DNA of 22,022 nucleotides from Kuafuiihalomonas phototrophica (GCA_031800475.1 DAPKRQ010000189.1:1-22022); one strand, 5' to 3'. Positions 1 to 10,100 are shown, counted from the stretch's first letter. A program made the numbers and translations. Notes: a model not told the origin generated them from the sequence alone.

Positions 1-1
1 G

Positions 2-427
2 GCGCCGTCGGATGCGGGCGTGGGCGAAGCTCCGGCCGCGCCCTGCACCCTGGACCTCGTTCGGGTGGGCGGCGGCTTGGGGGTGGAGCTTCACATCGAA
101 GGGGAGCCGACCGTGCTGCTCTACGACACCGGAGCCAGCTCCACCCTGCTCACCGACGCCCTGGCCCGTCGGGTGGGGGCCACCCCGGACCGTTCGGTGG
201 TGTTCCGGGCCTCCACCGCCAACGGTCGGGTTGAGCTGCCCACCGCCGAGTTCTTCGACGTGGAGCTGGCCGGCCGGCGGGCCGATTTGGGGCGAGTGGC
301 CGTGTGCGAGCGCTGTCTCGAGGGACTGGACGAAGTGGGCGGGTTGTTCGGCTTGGACCTTCAGCGCGCGTTCGGCGTCGAGCTGGACCTGGAATCGGAC
401 CAGCTTCGATTTCGCGATTGTCCGTGA
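2..427 (+). CDS. Retropepsin-like aspartic protease (5' end outside window)
   Basis: The reading frame is open to the left window edge, so the N-terminus is probably missing; a GTG at 20 is the first usual start inside the window but has no clear ribosome binding site. The protein carries the clan AA signature LLYDTGASSTLL, whose Asp is the catalytic residue of single-domain, dimerising aspartic proteases. Near the C-terminus the block GGLFGLDLQRAFGVELDLE matches the second conserved block of bacterial retropepsin-like proteins (usually LLGMDFL...). A CxxC pair (VCERC) precedes it. The substrate cannot be told from the sequence. The gene is convergent with the S46 peptidase gene. Family assignment is fairly secure; function beyond peptidase is unknown. 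Confidence 0.75.
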   Translation, partial: APSDAGVGEAPAAPCTLDLVRVGGGLGVELHIEGEPTVLLYDTGASSTLLTDALARRVGATPDRSVVFRASTANGRVELPTAEFFDVELAGRRADLGRVAVCERCLEGLDEVGGLFGLDLQRAFGVELDLESDQLRFRDCP

Positions 428-428
428 G

Positions 429-455
429 GGCGGCGTCCCAGACCGGAGCGCCGCC
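429..455. terminator. Candidate terminator hairpin after the aspartic protease gene
   Basis: A perfect 7-bp stem (GGCGGCG at 429-435 with CGCCGCC at 449-455) with a 13-nt loop starts one base after the stop codon and lies between two convergent genes. There is no T-tract, so intrinsic termination is only suggested. Confidence 0.35.
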
Positions 456-505
456 GGAACGGATGCCCCAAAGGGATCGAGACCCCACCCAGGTCGGAGC
501 GCCGG

Positions 506-2620
<2,115 letters not shown>

Positions 2621-2711
2621 GCCGACTCCGCTAGCGAGCCGTGCCGCCCGCGGCAACCGGGCTCTCTCGGTTCGACACACAGGGGCGGTTGGCGTATGGC
2701 GGGATCCAGCC

Positions 2712-3740
2712 ATGGACGTGAAGAACTCCGTGATCGACGCCATCGGCAACACGCCGCTCATCAAACTCGCGCGGGCCTCGGAGCTGACCGGCTGCACGAT
2801 CTTGGGGAAGGCCGAGTTCATGAATCCGGGTCAGTCCGTGAAGGATCGGGCGGCGTGGTACATCGTCAAGGACGCCATCGAGCGCGAAAAGCTCGCGCCC
2901 GGCGGGCTCATCGTGGAAGGCACGGCCGGAAACACCGGCATCGGCCTGGCCATGGTCGGTCGAGCCCTCGGGTTTCGGACCCTGATCGTCATTCCCGAGA
3001 CCCAAAGCTCCGAAAAGAAGGATGCCATCCGATTCGCCGGAGCCGAACTCATCGAAGTCCCCGCCGTACCCTACCGGGACCCGAACAACTACGTGAAGTA
3101 CTCCGGTCGGCTGGCCGACCGCATGGCGGCCGAGCACGAAGCGGGAGCCATCTGGGCCAACCAGTTCGACAATGTGGCGAACCGGCAGGCCCACGTGGAA
3201 ACGACGGGTCCCGAAATCTGGGAGCAGACCGGCGGCCAGGTGGACGGGTTCATCTGCGCGGTGGGGTCCGGCGGCACCTTGGCCGGCGTGGCGGCGGCGC
3301 TCCGGGAGCGCAACAAAGATGTCGTCATCGGCCTGGCCGATCCGATGGGGGCGGCGCTCTATAACTACTACACCCACGGAAAGCTCCAGGCCGAAGGCAG
3401 TTCGATCACCGAAGGTATCGGACAGGGCCGGATCACCGCAAACCTGGAAGGGCTCGAAGTGGACGAGCCGTTTCAGGTCACCGACAGCGAGGCGCTGACC
3501 GAGGTGTTCGCAGGAATCGAACACGAGGGAATGGTGCTCGGGGGTTCGGCTGGCTTGAACATCGCCGGTGCGATCAAGCTCGCCCGCAAGATGGGTCCGG
3601 GTCACACGATCGTGACGATTCTTTGCGACCTCGGTACCCGCTACGCGAAGAAGATCTTCAACCCCGAGTTTTTGAAGTCCCGGGACCTGCCCTGCCCCGA
3701 TTGGCTGTCGACGCCCAGCCGGCCGATGATCCCGGTTTGA
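2712..3740 (+). CDS. cysK: Cysteine synthase (O-acetylserine sulfhydrylase), PLP-dependent
   Basis: The enzyme converts O-acetylserine and sulfide to cysteine in the cytoplasm. The 342-aa protein is a fold-type II PLP enzyme: INNTP-like N-terminal block (IGNTPLIKLA), PLP lysine K44 in NPGQSVKDRAA, substrate loop GTAGNTGIGLA (about 70-80), and the phosphate-binding loop VGSGGTLAG. The substrate loop reads TAGNTG rather than the TSGNTG usual in E. coli CysK, and the PVPYRDPNNYVKYSGRLA-type insert region is also found in a eukaryote-like branch of cysteine synthases, so this is probably not the classical CysK subtype. The ATG at 2712 is chosen because the family N-terminus begins there; the frame is open further upstream, but that part overlaps the divergent peptidase. 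No clear Shine-Dalgarno is seen. Confidence 0.9.
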   Translation: MDVKNSVIDAIGNTPLIKLARASELTGCTILGKAEFMNPGQSVKDRAAWYIVKDAIEREKLAPGGLIVEGTAGNTGIGLAMVGRALGFRTLIVIPETQSSEKKDAIRFAGAELIEVPAVPYRDPNNYVKYSGRLADRMAAEHEAGAIWANQFDNVANRQAHVETTGPEIWEQTGGQVDGFICAVGSGGTLAGVAAALRERNKDVVIGLADPMGAALYNYYTHGKLQAEGSSITEGIGQGRITANLEGLEVDEPFQVTDSEALTEVFAGIEHEGMVLGGSAGLNIAGAIKLARKMGPGHTIVTILCDLGTRYAKKIFNPEFLKSRDLPCPDWLSTPSRPMIPV

Positions 3741-3761
3741 GCGGCGGCAGCGCCGCGCTCA
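3738..3761. terminator. Bidirectional hairpin containing both convergent stop codons
   Basis: The cysK stop (TGA, 3738-3740) and the reverse-strand NUDIX stop (TCA on this strand, 3759-3761) are the two ends of one GC-rich inverted repeat. The core is a 6-bp GCGGCG/CGCCGC stem (3741-3746 and 3751-3756) with a GCAG loop; TGAGC and GCTCA extend it with a small bulge. It could act on transcripts from both sides. No U-tract follows. Confidence 0.5.
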
Positions 3762-4340
3762 GGACGAACCCAGACGCCGTGCGGCGAAGTGGAGGGCGCA
3801 AACGACCAGAGCATGGGTGATCTCGCCCCGGTCCACTGCCTCGAGCGCGTCGGTCCACGCTGCCAACACGAGACGGCAAGCTTCGTTCGTATCGAAGCTC
3901 GGCTCGTGGATCCGCTCGGCGTCGATCGCCAAGAAAGTGTGAGTCGTGTTCGTCTGAATGGCGGGATTCGGATGAACGATTCCGAGCTTTTCCCAGCGGG
4001 CTGCCGCGTATCCGCTCTCTTCGGCGAGTTCCCGGCGTGCGGCTCGTAGCGGGGACTCCCCCGGGTCGACCATTCCACCCGGGATCTCCAGGGTGAAGGC
4101 GTCGGTCCCGTGCCGAAACTGCTCGATGAGCACCACCCGTCGATCCGAGGTCAGTGCCACCACGTTGACCCAATCGGGAGGATCGATGTTGTAGAAAGTT
4201 CCATGCCGGCCCTCGCCGCGGTCCGGGACCTCGTGCATGTGGCGCTCCACCACCCGAAAGACCCGAGTCTCGAGCCGGGTCTTTCGGCCGGCTTCTCGCC
4301 ATGGGGCCAGGGCCCGGTCTTCTCGGTAGCGGCCATTCAT
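3759..4340 (-). CDS. NUDIX hydrolase, ADP-ribose pyrophosphatase-like
   Basis: NUDIX enzymes hydrolyse a nucleoside diphosphate linked to another group. The 193-aa protein has a complete NUDIX box GX5EX7REUXEEXGU starting at Gly89 (GGMVDPGESPLRAARRELAE, then ESGY), with the metal-binding REXXEE intact. Preceding strands (VVALTSDRRVVLIEQFRHG) are like those of the ADP-ribose/sugar-nucleotide pyrophosphatase branch, and HPNPAIQTNTTHTFLA follows. Its ATG at 4340 overlaps the TGA of the upstream glycosidase gene in an ATGA arrangement, so translation is probably coupled. The exact substrate cannot be read from the sequence. Confidence 0.9.
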   Translation of the reverse strand: MNGRYREDRALAPWREAGRKTRLETRVFRVVERHMHEVPDRGEGRHGTFYNIDPPDWVNVVALTSDRRVVLIEQFRHGTDAFTLEIPGGMVDPGESPLRAARRELAEESGYAAARWEKLGIVHPNPAIQTNTTHTFLAIDAERIHEPSFDTNEACRLVLAAWTDALEAVDRGEITHALVVCALHFAARRLGSS

Positions 4341-5437
4341 GGGTCGTCTCGCTCGCTCGGCTTTTCGCCGGCCCAATGGGTCTGCAGCGCCGCTTTCATC
4401 TCCGGGTCCTTCATGGAGAAGTCTCGGTCCCACGGGCTCCATCCCGGGATCCACTTCCACCAGAACATCCCGTGGATCGAGGGGTGTCGAGACGCTTGGT
4501 GCAGCACCGCTTCGGTCAGTGCCCGTCGGAGGGCGATGGCGCGCGGGTCGTCGTCCACCGCCGGCTTCCACGGGGTGCGGGCTGCTTCGGTGGAGCGGGG
4601 ATAGCCGACCTCGGTGAGGATCACCGGTCGATCGAGCCGTTCTGCGAACCCTTCGAGCTGATTCATCCATGCGGCTACGCCGTCGCGGATCGACCCGTCT
4701 GACGTTTGCGAACGAACCGGAAAGTAAGCTTGCACTCCGATCAGGTCCACGGCGTCCCAGAAAGGTACCTTTTCGACGGCATCCCAGTTGGCCGCATAGG
4801 TCAGCCGGCCCGAGTAGACCCTGCGGACGGCACCGATGACGCGGCGCCAATCGCGTTCGCGATGCAAGGTAGACTTCAATTCGGTACCGACGGCGAACAA
4901 TGGGGTTTCTGTGGCCTCGGCCGCACGTGCCTGGTCGACGATGAAGGCGGTGTAGTCCTCGAAGAATCGACGCCATTCGGACTCCGTCGAAAAGGCGATT
5001 TCTCCCCGCCATGAAAAGCGCCCCCAGTAGGCCAAGTGGGGCTTCGAAAAGGCCAGCATTCCTTCCCGACGCACGAGCTTCAGTCCGCGGGCCACGAACC
5101 CGTTGGGGGTCGCCGACTTCCAGGAGACCCGACCATCTCGGCGGATCCCTGCGTAGGGGTGAATCTGGACCCATCGGACCCCCAAGCGCCGCATTTCGCG
5201 CACGGCGGACCGCATGGCGTCCGTCGCCCAAACTCGGCCGTTCATGGGACAGGAGACCACCATGCCCCGCATGGGGGCCGCCGGGTTCGGCGGGTCGGCG
5301 GCTTGGACGGGTCGGCGGTCGAACGCGTTCGCCCCCGGCCGAAAGAACATCGCCCCGACGGCGGCCACCGCCAAGGCGGCGGCCGCAGCCACGCGAAGTC
5401 GGTGGCGCGGCGTGCGATCGACGTTGCCCCTTGCCAT
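4337..5437 (-). CDS. Glycoside hydrolase family 113-like, membrane-anchored or secreted
   Basis: The protein (366 aa from the ATG at 5437) has a basic N-terminus followed by an Ala/Val-rich hydrophobic segment (about 16-32), probably a signal anchor. The rest resembles a clan GH-A TIM barrel of the GH113 type, a family known for beta-mannanases. Candidate acid/base Glu186 lies in FAVGTELKS after beta-4, and candidate nucleophile Glu276 in VILTEVGYP after beta-7. Other barrel blocks are GMVVSCPMNGR, WVQIHPYAGI, YWGRFSWRGEIAFS, DLIGVQAYFP and FWWKWIPGWSPWDRDF. The frame stays open to 5506, but that would overlap the divergent SPFH gene; from 5437 the two start codons are 23 bp apart. Mannan as substrate is inferred from the family only. 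Confidence 0.8.
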   Translation of the reverse strand: MARGNVDRTPRHRLRVAAAAALAVAAVGAMFFRPGANAFDRRPVQAADPPNPAAPMRGMVVSCPMNGRVWATDAMRSAVREMRRLGVRWVQIHPYAGIRRDGRVSWKSATPNGFVARGLKLVRREGMLAFSKPHLAYWGRFSWRGEIAFSTESEWRRFFEDYTAFIVDQARAAEATETPLFAVGTELKSTLHRERDWRRVIGAVRRVYSGRLTYAANWDAVEKVPFWDAVDLIGVQAYFPVRSQTSDGSIRDGVAAWMNQLEGFAERLDRPVILTEVGYPRSTEAARTPWKPAVDDDPRAIALRRALTEAVLHQASRHPSIHGMFWWKWIPGWSPWDRDFSMKDPEMKAALQTHWAGEKPSERDDP

Positions 5438-5460
5438 GACCTTCTGGAACAAAGCGTCCC

Positions 5461-6234
5461 ATGAAAAAGCGCATCGGACCAGCAGCAGCCCTCTTTCTGC
5501 TCGCATCGGCCTGTACGGTGGTCGAGGACGGCGAAGTCGGGGTCGCCAAGAGCTTCGGCACCATTGCCGACGAGCCCGTCGTGCAGGGCGTTGCCCTGGT
5601 GTTTCCGGTGATTCGAGAGATCGAGATCTGGAACGTGAAACTTCAGGAGATCAAAGAGAAGGCCCAAGTGCCGTCTTCCGAAGGCCTCATTGTCGGCCTC
5701 GACACGTCGCTGCTGTTTCAGGTGGAGTCCGAGTCGGCTCCGACTCTCCGCAAGACCGTGGGACGCAACTTCATGGGCGTTCTCGTGATTCCGTACTTTC
5801 GAAACGCGGTGCGAGACGTGGTGTCTGGCTACCAGGTGAAGAACATCTATAGCGAGAAGGGCCGTAAGGAGATCGCTTCGCGCGTCAAGGCTTCGCTCCA
5901 GGAGAGCCTGGGGCCGAGAGGGGTCAACGTCACCGAGGTCTTGCTTCGCGACGTGCAGCTACCGCCGAAGTTCAAGCAGTCCATCGAAGCCAAGCTGAGC
6001 GCCGAGCAAAAGGCCGAGCAGAAGAAGTTCGAGCTCCAGCAGGCCAAGCGAGAGGCCGAAATCGAAGTGGCCCGTGCCGAGGGCGCAGCACAGGCTCAGG
6101 AGATCGTTCGATCGACGCTGTCGGACAGCTACCTTCAGTACCTCTGGATCAAGACGCTGAACGACAATCCCAACGTCATCTACGTCGCTACCGAAGCGAA
6201 CATGCCGTTGTTCCGACCTGTCGGCGGGCAGTGA
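5461..6234 (+). CDS. SPFH/prohibitin-like membrane protein with lipoprotein-type leader
   Basis: The 257-aa protein starts MKKRIGPAAALFLLASACT, which reads as a lipoprotein-type signal with Cys18 as possible acylation site, although position -3 is Ala rather than the usual Leu. An SPFH (band 7) domain follows (about 22-190): GEVGVAKSFGTI, VFPVIREIEIWNVKLQEI, a domain-typical VSGYQVKNIYSEKGRKEIASR, and VLLRDVQLPPKFKQSIEAKL. A charged helix rich in Glu, Lys and Ala (about 178-215) is a probable coiled coil for oligomerisation. Prohibitin-like proteins form ring or cage assemblies on membranes and often modulate proteases. Its start codon is 23 bp from the divergent glycosidase gene. Confidence 0.85.
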   Translation: MKKRIGPAAALFLLASACTVVEDGEVGVAKSFGTIADEPVVQGVALVFPVIREIEIWNVKLQEIKEKAQVPSSEGLIVGLDTSLLFQVESESAPTLRKTVGRNFMGVLVIPYFRNAVRDVVSGYQVKNIYSEKGRKEIASRVKASLQESLGPRGVNVTEVLLRDVQLPPKFKQSIEAKLSAEQKAEQKKFELQQAKREAEIEVARAEGAAQAQEIVRSTLSDSYLQYLWIKTLNDNPNVIYVATEANMPLFRPVGGQ

Positions 6235-6247
6235 AGCTCCGCTTCCT

Positions 6248-6874
6248 TCAACCGTCGTCTCGGCGAGCCAGAGCCAGCTCGGCGGTCCACCGGACCGTGG
6301 CCAAAACCCCGTCCATCGCCCGAGCGCTGGAAAAAGGGGCCTGTCGTCCCAGGGCCTCGGCCAAGGTCTCGTCCGGAGGCAGGTGTACGAATCCCGTCGG
6401 AATCGAAGCCGGGAGCGCCCGAAGGGACAGATACATCACCTGGTTGCACAGAAAGGTGCCGGCGCTCCGGGACATGCGGGCTGGGACACCACTTCGGTCC
6501 AGCCAGTCGGCGATCAGGTCCACCGGCAGTCGGGTCCCGACCAGCACCGGCCCCCCGGGCTCCACCGGCTCCTGCCGGGGCGTCGCGCCGCCGTTATCGG
6601 CTACTCGAAAATCCAATCGGTTTTCGGCTCGGGTCTCCAGGGCCAGGGTGGTGGCGTTTGCGGCCACGCCCAGGTGGATCAGTGCTCCGGGTTGTTCGTC
6701 CCAGAGTTCCTTCAGCCTGGGTCGGACGCGGATCGTGTCGACGGGAAGGATCGCCGTTCGCAGCCACACCTCGGGAAGACCGGGCACGTGGCTGGGAAGG
6801 GCTCGGACCACCGCTTCCGACGGGTTGTGGGGGACTCCCGCAAAGGGCTCGAAGCCGGTGACCGTGACCTGCAC
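6248..6874 (-). CDS. pcp: Pyroglutamyl-peptidase I (C15 cysteine peptidase)
   Basis: This cytoplasmic enzyme removes N-terminal pyroglutamate from peptides. The 208-aa length is normal for the family. The start VTVTGFEPFAGVPHNPSE is the family N-terminal block, and the catalytic triad is in place: Glu80 (LALETRAENR), Cys143 (SAGTFLCNQVMY) and His164 (TGFVHLP). Translation starts at a GTG (6872-6874) 9 bp after the exporter stop codon, without an obvious ribosome binding site, which suggests reinitiation or coupling within the three-gene operon. It is convergent with the SPFH gene, 13 bp from its stop. Confidence 0.93.
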   Translation of the reverse strand: MQVTVTGFEPFAGVPHNPSEAVVRALPSHVPGLPEVWLRTAILPVDTIRVRPRLKELWDEQPGALIHLGVAANATTLALETRAENRLDFRVADNGGATPRQEPVEPGGPVLVGTRLPVDLIADWLDRSGVPARMSRSAGTFLCNQVMYLSLRALPASIPTGFVHLPPDETLAEALGRQAPFSSARAMDGVLATVRWTAELALARRDDG

Positions 6875-6883
6875 GGGGTTGGG

Positions 6884-9049
6884 CTACCGGTCCCGGCCGG
6901 TCCGAACAAGGCGGACTCGACCGTCGGTCGGCGACCAGCGGCCGCGGTGGGTCCGGGCCCAGCGGAGCAGGGCGGGCAAAAGGTAGAGGTCCCCGACCAG
7001 AGCCCAGAGCATGGCGGAGGCCGATAGGATCCCGAAGGCACGGGTCGGGCGAAAGTCGGTGATGGCCAAGGCCAGAAATCCGAGACCGATGGTGAGGCTT
7101 CCGAGCAGGATCGCCCGTCCCTCGACCCGCGCCGCGGCGGCCACGCCCTCTCTTTGGGCGGCAAAGCAGAAGTGCAGGGTGTCGTCGACCGCGATCCCGA
7201 GGGCCAGAGCGGACACCATCGAGGTGCCGAGGTCCAGGGGGAGCCCGAACAGCTTCATCACCAAGAAGTTGGCGGTCACCGGCAACAGGTTCGGAAGCAG
7301 GGCCAAGGCTCCGAGTCGAACGCTGCCGAGGGCCGCCATGACCACGATCTGCATGACGACCGCCGTGATCCCGAGGCTCCACCACAGGGTCTCGAACAAG
7401 GCCCGGCGGGTGTCGAGGATCAGGCGATAGCTGCCCGTCACGACCAGCGAACGGGTCCGTTCCTTACCGAGCTCCGCTTCGGCCAGGTCTCGGACTCGCG
7501 CCTCCAGAAGATCGAGCTCTTCAGCGTCGAGGGTTTCGATCAAAAAGCTGAGTCGAATCCGGCGACCGTCGTCGGTGACCCAGCGGTTCCAAGCCTCGGG
7601 CAGGCCCGTCGTCAGCTCCACCATTCCCGGATCTCGAGGTTCGTTCGGCCCCCCGGCGCGCACCGACGCTTCCTTCAAGAGCAGCAGCGGGTCGAATCGA
7701 TTGCTGACGCCGGGCTCGTTCGCGATCTTCTCTGCGAATCGGTCCAAATCCTTGCGAGACGACTCTCGCTCCAAAAGGGCGACCGAGCTGGTCAGCACCA
7801 GCTCGAGTGACTGCAGTCCCACGCCGGACGCTTCGATGGCTCTGTGTTCCCTACGAATCGGATCGTTCGAAGGAAAATATCGAATGGCATGGCTTTCGAC
7901 CGGCAGTGTCGCGGCGCTCCACGCTCCAGCAGCAAAGATCGGAAGGGTGAGCGCCAGCGCCACGTACGGCCTTCTCGTTCCGGCGGTGACGAGGATCTCG
8001 GCAATTGCCGCGAGCCTGGGAGATGGAGGCGGTCGAGGGCCCCGGGCCTGCGCCAACAGGGGGGGGAGCACGCCCAAGATCAGCGGCAGTCCGAGGAGCA
8101 GGCCCAGAGCCGATACGGCCCCGAAGCTCCGGATCGGGCCTACCGAGGACGTGGCCAGGGATCCGAAGCCGACGGCCGTGGTCGAGATGGCCAGCACGAT
8201 GGCTTTGGCTTTGCGGCGGGCGGCACGGTCTGCCGCCTGCGCCGGGGGCAGGTCCTGGCGGCGAGCCAGCATGAAGGCCAGCACCAGGTGGACGCTGCTG
8301 GCCAACAACACGACGAAGGCCAGAGGACGGCTCACAGCCACCACCAGGTTGGTCGTTCCACCAACCAGGCCGTAGAGTCGGTCCGCGGCGCCGACGGCGA
8401 GGGCCGCGGGAAGCAGCGTGGCCAGGACCCGGAGCGGACGGCGCAAGCTCAGCGCGAGGACCGTCAGGGCCAAAAGGCCCACCAGCGGCAGGCTGCGCCG
8501 TTCGATCTGACGGCCCTCCTGGTCCAGGCGAGCGTTCAACACGGTGCTGCCGGCGGCCCGGACCTGGACGGGACCTCGGGGTTCGTCGTGCAGGTCCTGG
8601 ACCAGCGCATCTCGGGCGGTCGAGGTGCCCACCCGGGTGAAAGCGAACAGGTGGGCGCGTTCGCCCTGGAACAGGCGCAGACTGTGGTTCACCGGGGCGT
8701 CGAGCTGTTCGAGGGCCGCGTCGTCGTCCAGGTTCGGGTCCGCGAGCACATCGAGCGCCGACCCGTACGCGGTGGCGGCGCTGACCACCTGCCGGACCGC
8801 TGGATTTCGGCGGAGGCGCCGCGTCCACGCCTCGATGGCTCGGACCCGAGCCTCGGTCGACGTGCTGGTGAGCTGGACCACCAGCACGTCCTCTTCCGAG
8901 AACCGCTTTCGGAACTCCCGAAAGGCCCGGACCGATTCGGTCTGACCCAGCAGCAGGCTGTCGACCGAGTTGTCGGTGGGAGGCGGCGGAAGGAGGACCA
9001 CGAGGGCCCCCAACGCCACCGCGAACGCACCCGCGAGCCAGCGCTTCAC
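6884..9049 (-). CDS. RND superfamily (MMPL-type) exporter
   Basis: The 721-aa protein has the duplicated RND layout: one N-terminal membrane helix (VKRWLAGAFAVALGALVVLL), a large extracytoplasmic domain (about 30-190), a block of five helices, a second extracytoplasmic domain (about 420-570) and five more helices. The second half has the family motif ALGIAVDDTLHFCFAAQREG, with two Asp in the first helix of the second block; the matching helix of the first half (VSRPLAFVVLLASSVHLVL) has no acidic residue. It belongs to the predicted exporters that handle lipids or hydrophobic compounds; the cargo is unknown. The GTG at 9049 is chosen because the frame upstream runs into the FKBP gene; GGAG lies 10 nt before it. 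Confidence 0.87.
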   Translation of the reverse strand: MKRWLAGAFAVALGALVVLLPPPPTDNSVDSLLLGQTESVRAFREFRKRFSEEDVLVVQLTSTSTEARVRAIEAWTRRLRRNPAVRQVVSAATAYGSALDVLADPNLDDDAALEQLDAPVNHSLRLFQGERAHLFAFTRVGTSTARDALVQDLHDEPRGPVQVRAAGSTVLNARLDQEGRQIERRSLPLVGLLALTVLALSLRRPLRVLATLLPAALAVGAADRLYGLVGGTTNLVVAVSRPLAFVVLLASSVHLVLAFMLARRQDLPPAQAADRAARRKAKAIVLAISTTAVGFGSLATSSVGPIRSFGAVSALGLLLGLPLILGVLPPLLAQARGPRPPPSPRLAAIAEILVTAGTRRPYVALALTLPIFAAGAWSAATLPVESHAIRYFPSNDPIRREHRAIEASGVGLQSLELVLTSSVALLERESSRKDLDRFAEKIANEPGVSNRFDPLLLLKEASVRAGGPNEPRDPGMVELTTGLPEAWNRWVTDDGRRIRLSFLIETLDAEELDLLEARVRDLAEAELGKERTRSLVVTGSYRLILDTRRALFETLWWSLGITAVVMQIVVMAALGSVRLGALALLPNLLPVTANFLVMKLFGLPLDLGTSMVSALALGIAVDDTLHFCFAAQREGVAAAARVEGRAILLGSLTIGLGFLALAITDFRPTRAFGILSASAMLWALVGDLYLLPALLRWARTHRGRWSPTDGRVRLVRTGRDR

Positions 9050-9086
9050 GGGCGTAGGTCTCCGTCTGCGCGGAAACCAACCCGGC

Positions 9087-10004
9087 TCAGTTCGATACGA
9101 CCTCGAGGAGCTCCACGTCGAACACCAGGGTGCCCTGGGGCCGTCCCGGGCGGTTTTCGTAGGCGAGCTCCGCGGGAATCCAGAAGCGGTAGGTCGCACC
9201 CTCCTTCATCAGCTGAAGCCCCTCGGTCCATCCCTTGATGACTCCATTCAGCGGAAACGTAGCCGGCTGACCTCGAACCCGCGAGCTGTCGAACATCTTC
9301 CCGTCGGTGGTCCATCCGCTGTAGTGCACCTTGACCCGGCTGGTGGGCCCGGGCTTTTCGCCCTCGTCGGCTCCCGACTCCAACACCTTGTACGCCAGCC
9401 CGGAGTCGGTCTTTTGGGCGCCGGCCGGCGGCGCAGCCACGTCTTCGGGCGCCCGTGGCGCCTTTTGCACCTTCAGCAGCTCCACGTCGAACACCAACAT
9501 GCCCTGCGGTCGACCGGGCTTACCCTTGTAGGCCAAGGCTTCCGGGATCCACAGCCGAGCTCGGTCCCCGACCGCCAGCTTCTGTAGGCCTTCCGTCCAC
9601 CCCTCGATCACCTGGTTGAGCCCAAACGTCGCTGGCCGGCCCCGTTTGTGGCTGCTGTCGAACATCTTTCCATCGGTGGTCCAGCCCGTGTAGTGCACCG
9701 TGACCCGGTCGTTGGGGCCGGGCTGAATGTCTCCCTCTCCCTTTTCCAACATCTTGTAGGCCAGGCCGGAGTCGGTGGTGGTGGCGTCCTCGGGAGGCGC
9801 AGCCACGTTCTGTGGGGGGTCGAAGTGATCGCCGTCGGGGGACGGCGTGCCCGCCGGTGTGTCGGCTTCGCCGGTTTTCTTCGCAGGGGCCGCCTTCTTC
9901 GCCGGCGCCTTTCGGGCGCCTTCTTCGGGGCTTGCATCGGGGTCCGGCTGCACGCAGCCGGCACCGACCACGGACACGGTCATGAAGAGGGCCAAAGTAC
10001 GCAT
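9087..10004 (-). CDS. Lipoprotein with two tandem FKBP-type peptidyl-prolyl isomerase domains
   Basis: The 305-aa protein has a lipoprotein signal (MRTLALFMTVSVVGAGC, Cys17) and a low-complexity Ala/Lys/Pro tether (about 18-65). Two FKBP domains follow (about 78-180 and 200-302). In both, the active-site residues are kept: Tyr in VHY(T/S)GW, Phe-Asp in GKMFDSS, the VI..W group in (Q/G)VI(E/K)GWTEGL, and Tyr in LAY. The duplicated unit of about 122 residues includes the linker (VAAPPED/VAAPPAG ... TDSGLAYK), so it arose by tandem duplication. It should act on periplasmic or outer-membrane protein folding. ATG at 10004 has AGGGT 6 nt upstream. It is first in an operon with the exporter and pcp. 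Confidence 0.93.
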   Translation of the reverse strand: MRTLALFMTVSVVGAGCVQPDPDASPEEGARKAPAKKAAPAKKTGEADTPAGTPSPDGDHFDPPQNVAAPPEDATTTDSGLAYKMLEKGEGDIQPGPNDRVTVHYTGWTTDGKMFDSSHKRGRPATFGLNQVIEGWTEGLQKLAVGDRARLWIPEALAYKGKPGRPQGMLVFDVELLKVQKAPRAPEDVAAPPAGAQKTDSGLAYKVLESGADEGEKPGPTSRVKVHYSGWTTDGKMFDSSRVRGQPATFPLNGVIKGWTEGLQLMKEGATYRFWIPAELAYENRPGRPQGTLVFDVELLEVVSN

Positions 10005-10065
10005 GGGCGGACCCTAACTCAGGTCCGGTCGCCACGCATCGACAAATGGAGCCCGGCAACTCGGT

Positions 10066-10076
10066 TGAGCGGCTCA
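10066..10076. promoter_or_regulatory. Short palindrome upstream of odhA, possible operator
   Basis: TGAGC-G-GCTCA is a perfect 5-1-5 inverted repeat in the 96-bp divergent gap between the FKBP and odhA genes, 24 bp before the odhA start. No -35/-10 pair could be recognised with confidence. A palindrome this short can occur by chance. Confidence 0.2.
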
Positions 10077-10100
10077 CACCGACGGGTTAAAGGGGCGGCG

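Noticed and set aside
8059..8066. Run of eight G inside the RND exporter gene as possible phase-variation tract
   Set aside because: It encodes a conserved-looking PP(L) helix break in frame, is short, and such runs are expected in GC-rich coding DNA.
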